A DNA stretch of 64,000 bases from Streptomyces achromogenes (GCF_030816715.1 NZ_JAUSYH010000001.1:1550001-1614000); one strand, 5' to 3'; counted from the stretch's first letter, positions 15,445-24,887 are shown. Notes: generated by a model from the letters alone, not told the origin. Program-made: numbers and translations.

Positions 15445-17148
15445 ATGTCACACACCACCAACCCGCTTCCCCGCGAGATCGCCGACGCCTATGTCGACGA
15501 CCTCATCGCCCTCGACCCGGTGACCGGCACCTACCTCGGCGTGCCGGAGAGCTCGAGCCGTCTGCCCGACTTCTCGCCCGCGGGCCAGGAGGCGCTCGCG
15601 CAGCTCGCGCGGGACACCCTGGCGAAGCTCGACGAGGCGGAGAGCAGGCCCGGCGCGGACAGTGACATCGAGCGCCGGTGCGCACGCCTGCTGCGGGAGC
15701 GCCTGACCGCGCAACTCGCCGTGCACGACGCCGACGAGGCGCTCCGCACCGTCGGCAACATGGCCACGCCCGCACACCATGTGCGCGAGGTGTTCACCGT
15801 CACGCCCAGCCGGACCGACGAGGACTGGACGGCGATCGCCGAGCGGCTGCGCGCCGTGCCGACGGCCCTCGCGGGCTACCGCGAGTCGCTGACACTGGGC
15901 CTGGAACGCAAGCTCTACGCCGCTCCGCGGCCGACCGCCACCTTCGTCGAGCAGCTCACGCAGTGGTCGGACGCGGACGGCGAGGGCCGCGGCTGGTTCG
16001 AGGAGTTCGTGTCCGCCGGCGCCGAGTCGCGGCCGGACGCCCTGCGCGCCGAGCTGGACGAGGCGGCCCGCGCGGCCACGGCGGCGGTCGTGCAGCTGCG
16101 CGACTGGGTCCGCGACGTGTACGCGCCGACGGCCGAGGGCGCGCCGGACGCCGTCGGCCGGGAGCGCTACGCCCGCTGGTCGCGCTACTACAACGGCACC
16201 GACCTCGACCTCGACGAGGCCTACGCGTACGGCTGGGCGGAGTACCACCGGCTGCTCGCCGAGATGAAGAAGGAGGCGGAGAAGATCCTGCCGGGCGCCG
16301 GGACGCCTTGGGTCGCGCTGGCCCACCTCGACGAGCACGGCCGGCACATCGAGGGCGTGGACGAGGTCCGCGACTGGCTGCAGGACCTGATGGACCGGGC
16401 GATCGAGGCCCTCGACGGCACCCACTTCGAACTCGCCGAGCGGGTACGGAAGGTGGAGTCGCGGATCGCCCCGGCGGGGAGCGCGGCCGCCCCCTACTAC
16501 ACGCCCCCCTCGGAGGACTTCTCACGGCCGGGCCGCACCTGGCTGCCGACCATGGGACAGACCCGCTTCCCGGCCTACGACCTCGTCTCCACGTGGTACC
16601 ACGAGGGCGTTCCCGGCCACCACCTCCAGCTGGCGCAGTGGGCGCACGTCGCCGGGGACCTCTCCCGCTACCAGGCGTCCGTCGGGATCGTCAGCGCCAA
16701 CGCCGAGGGCTGGGCGCTGTACGCGGAGCGGCTCATGGACGAGCTGGGCTTCCTCACGGACGCGGAGCAGCGGCTCGGCTACCTGGACGCGCAGATGATG
16801 CGGGCGGTGCGGGTCATCATCGACATCGGCATGCACCTGGAGCTGCCGATCCCGGCCGACTCGCCCTTCCACCCGGGCGAGCGCTGGACGCCGGAGCTGG
16901 CGCAGGAGTTCTTCGGCGCGCACAGCAGCCGCCCCGCGGACTTCGTCGAGAGCGAGCTCACCCGCTATCTGACGATCCCCGGCCAGGCCATCGGATACAA
17001 GCTGGGCGAGCGGGCCTGGCTGCTCGGACGGGAGAAGGCCCGCGAGCGGCGGGGCGCCGCCTTCGACCTCAAGTCGTGGCACATGGCGGCCCTTTCGCAG
17101 GGCTCGCTGGGCCTCGACGACCTGGTGGACGAACTGGCGCAGCTCTGA
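15445..17148 (+). CDS. DUF885 family protein, putative metal-dependent peptidase-like
   Basis: A 567-residue member of DUF885, a family with a gluzincin-like fold. The key segment is STWYHEGVPGHHLQLAQW near residue 390, followed by SANAEGWALYAERLM, which together supply the HEG/H and E residues expected of a zinc site. No signal peptide is visible, so it is probably cytosolic. The start at 15445 (MSHTTNPL) is preferred to an ATG nine bases upstream because GGAG then sits at proper spacing. It is separated from the Lrp gene by 33 bases and may be cotranscribed. Function in Streptomyces is not established. Confidence 0.85.
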   Translation: MSHTTNPLPREIADAYVDDLIALDPVTGTYLGVPESSSRLPDFSPAGQEALAQLARDTLAKLDEAESRPGADSDIERRCARLLRERLTAQLAVHDADEALRTVGNMATPAHHVREVFTVTPSRTDEDWTAIAERLRAVPTALAGYRESLTLGLERKLYAAPRPTATFVEQLTQWSDADGEGRGWFEEFVSAGAESRPDALRAELDEAARAATAAVVQLRDWVRDVYAPTAEGAPDAVGRERYARWSRYYNGTDLDLDEAYAYGWAEYHRLLAEMKKEAEKILPGAGTPWVALAHLDEHGRHIEGVDEVRDWLQDLMDRAIEALDGTHFELAERVRKVESRIAPAGSAAAPYYTPPSEDFSRPGRTWLPTMGQTRFPAYDLVSTWYHEGVPGHHLQLAQWAHVAGDLSRYQASVGIVSANAEGWALYAERLMDELGFLTDAEQRLGYLDAQMMRAVRVIIDIGMHLELPIPADSPFHPGERWTPELAQEFFGAHSSRPADFVESELTRYLTIPGQAIGYKLGERAWLLGREKARERRGAAFDLKSWHMAALSQGSLGLDDLVDELAQL

Positions 17149-17220
17149 CCCGCCGCCTTGCGGGCCGACCCTGACCCGCCGGCTTGCGAGCCGGCCTGAC
17201 CCGCCGGCTTTGCGGTTCGC
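17146..17220. repeat. Three tandem 25-bp hairpin units after the DUF885 gene
   Basis: Three copies of about 25 bases start TGACCCGCCG and contain a GCCGGCT-TGCG-AGCCGGC hairpin, perfect in the middle copy (17180-17197). The first copy begins at the DUF885 stop codon itself. They probably act as a terminator. The remaining gap to 17515 has G/C-rich low-complexity sequence and no gene that I can support. Confidence 0.65.
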
Positions 17221-17515
17221 TCCGACCCCGGCCAGGCAGGCTCCCGGCTCCCCGACCCTCGGCCCCGAACCCCGATCCCCGACCAGTGCCGAGGCCGGGG
17301 GCCGGAGCCGGGGGTCGTCCGAGGCCGGGACGATCCGGGGGCTGTCCGGGATCGGGGTCGGCGGGCCGGGGCCCCGGGTCGCCCGGGCCCGGGGTGGGTC
17401 ATTGGGGCGGGATCGCGGCCCACGCCCATGGCGAGAGCGGCGACGGTCGCGAACGGGCGCTCCCGCACGGGCGGTTCACGCCGCCGCGAAGAGGCCCGTC
17501 GCTTCGGAGGGCGTG

Positions 17516-17992
17516 TCAGCAGCCGCAGTTCGGCGCGTCGACCGGGGCGGTGAGCGGGTCGGCGGCGCGCTGCCCGCCGCCCTCCCAGGTCTCGTACGCG
17601 AAACCCTCCCGCACCCAGTACTCGAATCCGCCGAGCATCTCCTTGACGCGGTAGCCGAGTTCGGCGAGGGCGAGGGCGGCCCGGGTGGCCCCGTTGCAGC
17701 CGGGACCCCAGCAGTACGTCACCACCGGCACCTCCCGGTCGAGGAGCCGTTCCGCCTGCTCGGCGATGAGCGCGGTGGGCAGGTGGACGGCTCCCGGGAT
17801 GTGCCCCTGGTCCCAGGAGGCCGCGGAGCGGGAGTCCAGGACGACGAAGCCGGGGTCGCCGGCGGCGAGGGCGGCGGCCACGTCGGACACGTCGGCGTGG
17901 AAGGCGAGGCTCGCCCGGAAGTGGGCGGCGGCCTCGGCCGGGGCGGCGGGGGCGACGCGCAGTACGGGGTCGAGCGAGGTCGAGGCAGTCAT
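17516..17992 (-). CDS. Rhodanese-like domain protein
   Basis: A 158-residue single rhodanese domain. The active-site loop reads VTYCWGPGCNGATRAALAL, with the catalytic cysteine in CWGPGC. Upstream are the CH2A-type DSRSAASWDQGHIPGAVHLP segment and downstream LGGFEYWVREGF. It may transfer sulfur to thiols or cyanide. The C-terminal APNCGC adds two further cysteines. Divergent Lrp/AsnC gene 133 bases away is its probable regulator. The start at 17992 (MTASTS) is chosen because the open frame upstream has no rhodanese-like sequence. Confidence 0.88.
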   Translation of the reverse strand: MTASTSLDPVLRVAPAAPAEAAAHFRASLAFHADVSDVAAALAAGDPGFVVLDSRSAASWDQGHIPGAVHLPTALIAEQAERLLDREVPVVTYCWGPGCNGATRAALALAELGYRVKEMLGGFEYWVREGFAYETWEGGGQRAADPLTAPVDAPNCGC

Positions 17993-18089
17993 CGCGGGGG
18001 GCCTTTCCACAGGGGGCGACGGATTCGCCACAACCGAGAACCTACGGCGGCGATCACCGCCCTTGAAGGGGAGTTCCACGGCGTGAGCC

Positions 18090-18118
18090 TTGCCTCGCCG
18101 GGGATTTCCCGGCACTCT
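18090..18118 (+). promoter_or_regulatory. Candidate promoter of the second Lrp gene, leaderless
   Basis: TTGCCT (18090-18095) and CACTCT (18113-18118) are spaced by 17 bases. The predicted transcription start falls on or next to the ATG at 18126, and there is no ribosome site, so the message is probably leaderless. The -10 match is weak. Confidence 0.35.
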
Positions 18119-18125
18119 TCCGCCC

Positions 18126-18572
18126 ATGACCGCGTATTCCCCGGACGCCACCGACTGGCGCATCCTCGAGGTCCTCCAGCGGGAGGGCCGGGCCAGTTTC
18201 GCCGACCTGGCACGTGCGGTGGCGATGTCGGCGAGCGCCGTCACCGAGCGGGTGCGGCGACTGGAGGAGGCGGGCGTCATCCAGGGCTACGCGGCCGTCG
18301 TGGACCCGGAGCGGCTGGGCCTGGGCATCCTGGCGTTCGTGCGGCTGCGCTACCCCCACGGCAACTACAAGCCCTTCCACGATCTGGTGTCCGTCACGCC
18401 CGAGGTCCTCGAGGCGCACCATGTGACGGGCGACGACTGCTTCGTGCTCAAGGTCGCTGCCCGTTCGATGCGTCATCTGGAGGAGGTGTCGGGGAAGATC
18501 GGCGCGCTAGGGTCGGTCACGACGAGCGTCGTCTACTCCTCACCGCTCCCCCGGCGCCCGCTCGGCAGATAG
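18126..18572 (+). CDS. Lrp/AsnC family regulator
   Basis: A 148-residue regulator with HTH at about residues 8-55 (WRILEVLQREGRASFADLAR then SASAVTERVRRLEEAGVI) and a RAM domain (LEAHHVTGDDCFVLKVAARS). It differs clearly from the Lrp at 14920. The start ATG at 18126 follows the candidate promoter directly. It is divergent from the rhodanese gene and the likely regulator of it. The 3' end overlaps the convergent sbcC gene by 40 bases. Confidence 0.9.
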   Translation: MTAYSPDATDWRILEVLQREGRASFADLARAVAMSASAVTERVRRLEEAGVIQGYAAVVDPERLGLGILAFVRLRYPHGNYKPFHDLVSVTPEVLEAHHVTGDDCFVLKVAARSMRHLEEVSGKIGALGSVTTSVVYSSPLPRRPLGR

Positions 18573-21556
18573 CCCCGCTGCCGCACCACCGACCCCGACC
18601 TGCCCTTCACCACCTCCAGTTGGGCGTGGACACGCCGCCGCAGGTCGGCGACGTGACTGACGATGCCGACGCTGCGGTCGCGTTCGCGCAGTGAGTCGAG
18701 GACGTCGAGGACCTCGTCGAGCGTCTGGTCGTCGAGGCTGCCGAACCCCTCGTCGATGAAGAGGGTGTCGAGCCGGACGCCGCCCGCCTCGTCGGTGACG
18801 ACGTCGGCGAGACCGAGCGCCAGGGCGAGCGAGGCGAAGAAGGTCTCGCCGCCGGACAGCGTGGACGTGTCGCGTTCGCGCCCGGTCCAGGCGTCGACCA
18901 CGTGCAGCCCGAGCCCGCTGCGGCCACGGCCCGCCCGGTCGTCCGAGTGCACGAGGGTGTAGCGACCGGACGACATCCGCTGCAGCCGTACGGTCGCGGC
19001 GGCGGCCACCTGCTCGAGGCGGGCCGCCAGCACGTACGCCTCCAGCCGCATCTTGCGCTCGTTGTCGGCGGAGGTGCCCGCGGTGAGGCCGGCCAGGCGG
19101 GCCACCCGGTCGTACTCCTCACGCACCGGTGCGAGCCGGCGCACGCCGGTCGCCGCGCGCGCGGAGAGCTGGTCGAGCTCGGCGCAGCGGCGGGCCGCGG
19201 CGTCCTGCGCGGAGGCGGCGGCGCGCAGCCGTTCGGCGGCGGCGGCCGCCGCGGCCTGCGCGGTCGCGAGGTCGGCGGGCGGCTGTCCGGCGGCGGCCAC
19301 GGTGTCGGGCTCGGCGAGCAGGGCCCGGACGGCGGCCTCCTCGACCTGCCGGACGTCCAGCCTGCGTTGCAGGTCCCGGTGGGCGGTGGCGTCGAGCAGG
19401 GCGTCGGCGGCGGCCCGCGGGGTGTCGAAGCCGGCCCGGAACGCGGCCTCGTCGAGGCGGCCGTCGGCCTGCTTGAGGCGGGCGGCGCTCTCCTCTGCGG
19501 CACGCGCGGCCTCGGCCGCCTCGGTGAGCCGGGCCGCCTGCCGCTCCAGCTGGGCGGCCCGTGCGGCGACGCTCTCGGCCGCGCCCCGGGCCTGCGTCAG
19601 CTCCGCCTCCAGGGCGGCGCGCTCCCGCTCCAGGCGGTCCCGGTGGCCCACCCGGGACGCGGCCCGCACCGCGGCCTCGCGCTGGGCCGCCGTACGGCGT
19701 TCGTGCTCCCGTTCGGCCTGCCGCAGTTCCTCCCGCGCGGGGTGCAGCGCCGAGGCCTCCCGGCGGGCCAGGGCGTAGGCCTCCTCCAGCTCCTGCGCCT
19801 CGGCGAAAAGCCGGTCCGTGGGCGCGTCGCCGGCCTCGGCGGTCGCGGCGGCGAGCGCCTCGCGCACGACGCCGGCACGGCGTTCGTCCCCGGCGTGGTC
19901 CTCCTCGGCGACCCGGCACGCGGCGAGCGCCCGCTCCTCGGCCTCGCGGTCGACGTGGCCGGCGACCTTGCGGGCGGGAGCGGGGTGCTCGGTGGCGCCG
20001 CAGACGGCGCACGGCGCGCCCTCGGCGAGGGTGGCGGCCAGCTCGGCGGCGATGCCGTCGAGACGCTGCTCCTTGAGGGCCAGCCAGTGCGCGCGGGCGG
20101 TCTGCGCGTGCTCCCCGTAGGCGAGGGAAATGCGCCGGGCGGCCTCCAGGTCACGGGTCAGCTCGTCGCGCCGCCGGGCCGCCTCGAGGCGGCGGCGTGC
20201 GGGCTCACGTCGGCCGTCGAGCTGTTCGGCGCGGGTGGCGGCCTCCTGGGCGGACTCGACGGCGGCGCGCAGGCCGTCGCGCACGGTGTCCCACCCGGCG
20301 AGCCAGGTCTCCGTCTCCGTCAGGACCTCGTCGTCGTCCCGCTCCCGCCGGTCCAGTTCGGTCCGCTCGGCGACGAGGTCGGCCAGCCGGCGCTCGCCCC
20401 GGCGGGCGGACTCCAGCCCGCCCAGCTCCTCGGCGGCCCGGCGGGCGGCGGCGGCCAGTCCCGCGGCGCCCGCGTCGGCGAACCCCTCGGCGAGCAGGGC
20501 ACGCGTGCGTGCGGCCCGTGCGGACGCCTCGCGGTGCTCGGCGTCCGCGGACTCCCGCAGCTCCAGGGCCGGCGCGACCGCTTCCGCCTTGCGCGCCCGT
20601 TCCATCCTCGCCTGCGCCTCCCGGTGCGCGCCGGCCCGTTCCTCGAGGGCGGCGGCGCGTTCCCGCGCGTCGGCGAACCGCTGCTGCAGCCGGGCACGTT
20701 CGCGCACGTCCGCCAGGGTGTGTTCGGCGGCGGCCTGGGCGGACTCGGCGGCGAGCCGGCCGCAGTGGGCGACGGTCAGCCGCTCGCGTGCGGTGCTGCG
20801 GGCGACGGCGGCGGCGGCCAGCACCGCCTCGGCGAGACCCGGTTCGCCCGGGGCCGCCTCGGGCAGCTCCATGGCGTCACCCGCCACCTGCTGCATCCGG
20901 TGGGCGTCGGCGAGCAGCGCGGTGTCGCCCTCCCGCACGCGTGCCTCGGTGGTGCGGCGGCGCTCGGCGAGCCGTTTCTCGACCTCGGCGAAGCGCCGGG
21001 TGTCGAAGAGGCGGCCCAGGAGCCGGCCCCGCGCCTCGGCGTCGGCGCGCAGGAACCGTGCGAAGTCGCCCTGGGGCAGCAGCACGACCTGGCAGAACTG
21101 TTCGCGGCTCATGCCGAGCAGCTGGGTGATCTCCTCGCCGATCTCCTGGTGGGAGCGGCTGAGGTCCTTCCAGGCGCCGGCGGTCGCGTCGTGTTCGCGC
21201 AGCCGGCTCTGCGCCTTCTCCACCGTCGTGCCGGCGCCGCGCTTCTTGGGGCGCTCCCAGGGCGGCTGCCGGGTGATCTCCAGCCGGCGTCCGGCGACGG
21301 TGAGTTCGAGGGTGACCTCGGTGCGGGCGCCGGCGGCGGCGTGGTCGCTGCGCAGGGTCAGGCCCTGGCCGCTCTGACGGGCGCCGGGCACGGAGCCGTA
21401 CAACGCGTAGCAGACGGCGTCCAGGATCGAGGTCTTGCCGGCGCCGGTCGGCCCGTGCAACAGGAAGAGTCCGGCGGCGGACAGCTCGTCGAAGTCGACG
21501 CGCTGGGTGCCGCCGAAGGGGCCGAAGGCCGCGAGGACGAGCCGGTGCAGCCTCAT
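18533..21556 (-). CDS. sbcC: SbcC, ATPase subunit of the SbcCD nuclease
   Basis: SbcC is the SMC-like partner of SbcD. The complex cleaves DNA hairpins and processes double-strand breaks. The 1007-residue protein has Walker A GPTGAGKTS at residues 35-43, two long Ala/Arg/Glu-rich coiled-coil arms, and a zinc hook CAVCG near residue 518 in the middle. The ABC signature LSGGETFFASLALALG is near 895 and Walker B DTLFIDEGFGSLD near 925. All key parts are present. It overlaps sbcD by four bases (ATGA), which indicates translational coupling. C-terminal residues YLPSGRRGSGEE overlap the antisense of the Lrp gene. Confidence 0.95.
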   Translation of the reverse strand: MRLHRLVLAAFGPFGGTQRVDFDELSAAGLFLLHGPTGAGKTSILDAVCYALYGSVPGARQSGQGLTLRSDHAAAGARTEVTLELTVAGRRLEITRQPPWERPKKRGAGTTVEKAQSRLREHDATAGAWKDLSRSHQEIGEEITQLLGMSREQFCQVVLLPQGDFARFLRADAEARGRLLGRLFDTRRFAEVEKRLAERRRTTEARVREGDTALLADAHRMQQVAGDAMELPEAAPGEPGLAEAVLAAAAVARSTARERLTVAHCGRLAAESAQAAAEHTLADVRERARLQQRFADARERAAALEERAGAHREAQARMERARKAEAVAPALELRESADAEHREASARAARTRALLAEGFADAGAAGLAAAARRAAEELGGLESARRGERRLADLVAERTELDRRERDDDEVLTETETWLAGWDTVRDGLRAAVESAQEAATRAEQLDGRREPARRRLEAARRRDELTRDLEAARRISLAYGEHAQTARAHWLALKEQRLDGIAAELAATLAEGAPCAVCGATEHPAPARKVAGHVDREAEERALAACRVAEEDHAGDERRAGVVREALAAATAEAGDAPTDRLFAEAQELEEAYALARREASALHPAREELRQAEREHERRTAAQREAAVRAASRVGHRDRLERERAALEAELTQARGAAESVAARAAQLERQAARLTEAAEAARAAEESAARLKQADGRLDEAAFRAGFDTPRAAADALLDATAHRDLQRRLDVRQVEEAAVRALLAEPDTVAAAGQPPADLATAQAAAAAAAERLRAAASAQDAAARRCAELDQLSARAATGVRRLAPVREEYDRVARLAGLTAGTSADNERKMRLEAYVLAARLEQVAAAATVRLQRMSSGRYTLVHSDDRAGRGRSGLGLHVVDAWTGRERDTSTLSGGETFFASLALALGLADVVTDEAGGVRLDTLFIDEGFGSLDDQTLDEVLDVLDSLRERDRSVGIVSHVADLRRRVHAQLEVVKGRSGSVVRQRGYLPSGRRGSGEE

Positions 21557-22716
21557 CGGGCCACCTCCCGTGCCGTGTCGTCCGCGCGCACCGCGTCGAA
21601 GGCGTCCCGCAGCACGCCCTGTTCGCGGGCGTCGGGCCCCGCGCCGCGCACATGCGCCACGAAGTCCTCGGCGATCTCCTGGTCACTGCGGTCGGCCAGC
21701 CGCCGCGCGTACGACACGTCCGGGTCGTCGGGGGCGCGCTCGGGGGCGAAGACGAGGCTCAGGGTGTGCGGGAAGCGGTCGGTGAGCCGGGCCATGGGGT
21801 CGGCCGGGCGGACGGCGTCGGTGAGCGTCGCCTCGACCCAGGCGTCCTCGTGGCGGGCGAGCGCGGGATCGGCGAGCAGGTCCTCCAGGGGGCCGCGGAG
21901 GCGGGCCAGCGGACGCGGGACCGGGCAGTCGATCCGTTCGGCGGCGATCTCGCCGTCGGGGCCGAGGTCGACGAGCCACATGGTCTTGCGGTGCTCCGCC
22001 TCGGAGAAGGAGTACGGCAGCGGGGACCCGGAGTAGCGGACGCGCTCGGTGAGGGTCTGGCTGCCGTGCAGGTGGCCGAGGGCGGCGTAGTCGACGCCGT
22101 CGAAGACGCCGGCGGACACCGACGCGACCCCGCCGACGGTGATGTCGCGCTCGCTGTCGCTGGGCTCGCCGCCGGTGACGAAGGCATGGGCGAGGACGAC
22201 GGATCGGGTGCCTCGCGCGCGTGCGGCGAGGTCGGCGCGGACCCGCTCCATGGCGGCGGCGAGCACGGCCTCGTGGCTCGCCTTCTCCACTCCGAACTCC
22301 TCCTTCACCAGGGCGGGTTCGAGGTAGGGCAGGCCGTAGAAGGCGACGTCGCCGTGGGCGTCCCGCAGGAGGACCGGGGCGCCGGCCGCCGTCGGGTCCG
22401 TGCGCAGGTGGATGCCGGCGCGGCCGATGAGTCCGGCGCCGACGCCGAGCCGGCGGGCCGAGTCGTGGTTGCCGGAGATCATCACCGTGGGCACGCCCAC
22501 CTCGGCGAGCCGGTGCAGGGCGTCGTCGAACAGCTCGACCGCGGCGAGCGGGGGCACCGCACGGTCGTACACGTCCCCCGACACGACCACCGCGTCGACC
22601 GCGCGCTCGCGCACGGTGGCGACCAGGTGACCGATGAACCCGGACTGGGCGCCGAGCATGTTCACCCGGTGGAACGCCCGGCCGAGATGCCAGTCGGAAG
22701 TGTGCAGGAGCCTCAT
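21553..22716 (-). CDS. sbcD: SbcD, nuclease subunit of SbcCD
   Basis: A 387-residue Mre11-like metallophosphoesterase. The metal ligands are visible in MRLLHTSDWHLGRAF at the N-terminus, SGDVYDR near residue 47, SGNHDSARRLG near 87, and later LAHAFVTGG and ALGHLHGSQ. The start is placed at MRLLHTS (22716) because the family begins there; an open 25-residue extension upstream lacks support. It supplies the endo- and exonuclease activity to SbcC, whose start overlaps its stop by four bases. Confidence 0.95.
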   Translation of the reverse strand: MRLLHTSDWHLGRAFHRVNMLGAQSGFIGHLVATVRERAVDAVVVSGDVYDRAVPPLAAVELFDDALHRLAEVGVPTVMISGNHDSARRLGVGAGLIGRAGIHLRTDPTAAGAPVLLRDAHGDVAFYGLPYLEPALVKEEFGVEKASHEAVLAAAMERVRADLAARARGTRSVVLAHAFVTGGEPSDSERDITVGGVASVSAGVFDGVDYAALGHLHGSQTLTERVRYSGSPLPYSFSEAEHRKTMWLVDLGPDGEIAAERIDCPVPRPLARLRGPLEDLLADPALARHEDAWVEATLTDAVRPADPMARLTDRFPHTLSLVFAPERAPDDPDVSYARRLADRSDQEIAEDFVAHVRGAGPDAREQGVLRDAFDAVRADDTAREVAR

Positions 22717-22835
22717 GATCCCCGAGACTAACGGCCGGGTCCGACAGCACGGGCGGTTACTCCCGTATCGCACCGTCATGACAGGTGACACAAAGGTGCG
22801 TTACGGACATTGCGCCCTTGCGTGCGTCCGACGCG

Positions 22836-23462
22836 TCACGCGTCCCCGTACGCCTCCCCGCCGAGCTCGAACCCTGCCGTGCCCGCCGTCGCGTCCGCCA
22901 GCCAGGCCTGGAAGGCGTCCACCTCGGCCTCCGGAAGGCCGATCTCGAGGGTGACGGCCTCGCCGTAGGCGACCTCGCGCACGTCGCGCCCGGTCGCGTG
23001 GAGGTCGTTGTGGACCTTGCCGGCCCGCTGGTGGTCGACGGTCACGGTGGCCAGGCGGAACCGGCGACGGGTGCGTACGGGGAGGGCGTCCAGCGCCTCG
23101 CCGACCGCGCCGCCGTACGCCCGGATGAGACCGCCCGCGCCGAGCTTGACGCCGCCGTAGTAGCGGGTGACGACGGCGACGACGTACCGCATCTCGCGCC
23201 GCAGCAGCATCTGGAGCATCGGCACGCCCGCGGTGCCGCCGGGCTCGCCGTCGTCGCTCGCCTTCTGCACACCGGCGTCGGCGCCGATGACGTACGCCCA
23301 GCAGTTGTGGGTGGCGCCGGCGTGCTCCTTGCGCACGGACGCGATGAAGTCCTGGGCCTCCTGCTCGGTGGCCGCGGGGGCGAGGGCGCACAGGAAGCGG
23401 GAGCGGTTGACCTCGGTCTCGTGCACGCCCGCGCGGGCGACGGTGCGGTACTCCTCCTGCAT
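22836..23462 (-). CDS. YigZ/IMPACT family protein
   Basis: A 208-residue protein of the IMPACT/YigZ family. The N-terminal domain has the family pattern RSRFLCALAPAATEQEAQDF and the conserved block SDDGEPGGTAGVPMLQML with VVTRYYGGVKLGAGGLIRAY. The C-terminal ferredoxin-like DUF1949-type domain follows. In eukaryotes IMPACT affects Gcn2 signalling; bacterial function is not settled. It stands alone, on the same strand as sbcCD with 119 bases between. Confidence 0.9.
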   Translation of the reverse strand: MQEEYRTVARAGVHETEVNRSRFLCALAPAATEQEAQDFIASVRKEHAGATHNCWAYVIGADAGVQKASDDGEPGGTAGVPMLQMLLRREMRYVVAVVTRYYGGVKLGAGGLIRAYGGAVGEALDALPVRTRRRFRLATVTVDHQRAGKVHNDLHATGRDVREVAYGEAVTLEIGLPEAEVDAFQAWLADATAGTAGFELGGEAYGDA

Positions 23463-23571
23463 CCGGCCAGCCTATGCGGTGCGCTCCCGGTCGCCGTCGG
23501 CGCGGGCGACGCGCCCGGCGGCCGGCGGCACCGCCAAGATCCCGCCCGACCGCAGGAGGCCGTGCGGGCGG

Positions 23572-24114
23572 CTACGGCGTGCGGTCGCCTCTCGGCACGG
23601 TCGCCGACGTCAGCCGGGCCGCGCCGGGGACCAGGGACCGCCAGTCGGCTCCGTGCCAGGTCAGGACGGCCAGCGCCGAGGTCGGGAACTTGAGCCGCAC
23701 CGCGTCCAGGGCGGCGCGCTCCCCGTCCCCGGCCAGGTCGAGGACCAGTTCCTCCAGGCCGGGATTGTGTCCGACCAGCAATAGTGTCCCGACCTCGGCG
23801 GGCGACTCACGGACGACGTCCAGCAGCTCGGGCACGTCGGCCCCGTACAGCCGGGGGTCGAGGCGGACCGGCGCGGGCGCGTCCCACTGGGCGGACGCCA
23901 GCTCCCAGGTCCCGCGGGCGCGCACGGCGGTGGAGCACAGCGCGAGGTCGGGGACGCAGCCGGCCGCGGCGATCGCGCGGCCCGCCGCCGGGGCGTCCCT
24001 TCGGCCGCGCGGGGCGAGCGGCCGCTCGTGGTCGGGGACCCCGGCGGGCCAGGCCGACTTGGCGTGCCGCAGCACAACCAGGCGGCGCGGCGCGACGCCG
24101 CCCGGCCGGCTCAT
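23572..24114 (-). CDS. SixA-type histidine phosphatase
   Basis: A 180-residue phosphoglycerate-mutase-superfamily phosphatase. The catalytic histidine is in VVLRHAKSAWPAG near residue 17, and a second key motif LLVGHNPGLEELVLDLAG follows near 115. SixA removes phosphate from phosphohistidine in E. coli; actinobacterial relatives may act on other small phosphoesters. Its ATG overlaps the stop of the upstream gene by four bases, so the pair is translationally coupled. Confidence 0.88.
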   Translation of the reverse strand: MSRPGGVAPRRLVVLRHAKSAWPAGVPDHERPLAPRGRRDAPAAGRAIAAAGCVPDLALCSTAVRARGTWELASAQWDAPAPVRLDPRLYGADVPELLDVVRESPAEVGTLLLVGHNPGLEELVLDLAGDGERAALDAVRLKFPTSALAVLTWHGADWRSLVPGAARLTSATVPRGDRTP

Positions 24115-24887
24115 GCCGGGGCTCCCACGTCGCGGGTGAGTTCCAGGCCGAGGAGCCGGTCGGCGTAGGCGTACGTCTCGAAGCGGGCGCCGTCCGGCAG
24201 CTCCGGTGCGGCGTCCTCCGTCCAGCGCAGCACCCGCAGAACCTCGGGCACGTCCAGATCGTCCTCCCACGCGGCGCGCAGCCGCCCGCGCACCTCGTCG
24301 GGGACCGGCCGTGAGGGCTGTCGCGCCCATGCGGCGACGGCCCGCCGCCAGCGCGCGAGGGTGTCGCGGGCCTCGTCCAGCGCCGCCGTGTCGAGCCGGA
24401 GGGGCTCGGTGCGCCCCACCGCGAGCAGGGCGAGGCGCAGGACGGCCGGGTCGGGACCCGGTGTCGCGCCGCCCGCGGCCGGTCCGCCGCGGACTCCGGA
24501 CGGGCCCGCCCAGTCGGGCACGGCCCCCTCCGCCGGTGCGACGGCGACCCGTACGCCGTCCGTGGCCGGGCCGTCCGCCCCGACCACGTGCAGCACCTGC
24601 GCGGCACCCGTTCCCGCCGTGGCGTCGCGGCCGTCCTCGAAGGGGTGCATGCCCAGGGCGGCGGCTCCGGCGCGCAGCTCGGCCGAATCGCTCGCCCCGC
24701 CGCTCAACAGCGCCCACGCGGGCGTGCCGCCCATTTCCAGAGCGCGGACGAGCAGATCCGCGACGAGCAGGACCCGGAGCGACGCCGCGCCGTACCCGCG
24801 GGCATGCGCCTCGACCCGGGTGGGGCCCCGATGGACGGAGGCGGCGACGACGGGTTCGCCGGTTCGGGCGTCGATGATGCTCAGCAC
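24111..24887 (-). CDS. CysRS-like protein lacking synthetase catalytic motifs
   Basis: A 258-residue protein. The C-terminal 100 residues (LARWRRAVAAWARQPSRPVP, then DDLDVPEVLRVLRW) match the region of cysteinyl-tRNA synthetase and MshC that follows the catalytic domain. The N-terminal part (RVLLVADLLVRALEMGG) is a degenerate Rossmann-like piece. Neither HIGH nor KMSKS is present, so it cannot activate cysteine in the standard way. It is coupled to the SixA-like gene. A TAGGCT hexamer seven bases before the GTG suggests a leaderless start. Role unknown; the family appears confined to actinobacteria as far as I recall. Confidence 0.7.
   Translation of the reverse strand: MLSIIDARTGEPVVAASVHRGPTRVEAHARGYGAASLRVLLVADLLVRALEMGGTPAWALLSGGASDSAELRAGAAALGMHPFEDGRDATAGTGAAQVLHVVGADGPATDGVRVAVAPAEGAVPDWAGPSGVRGGPAAGGATPGPDPAVLRLALLAVGRTEPLRLDTAALDEARDTLARWRRAVAAWARQPSRPVPDEVRGRLRAAWEDDLDVPEVLRVLRWTEDAAPELPDGARFETYAYADRLLGLELTRDVGAPA

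Noticed and set aside
18902..22036. A 1044-codon plus-strand open frame opposite sbcC and sbcD.
   Set aside because: It is the antisense shadow of SbcC/SbcD, rich in Gly/Gln/Leu with no domain.
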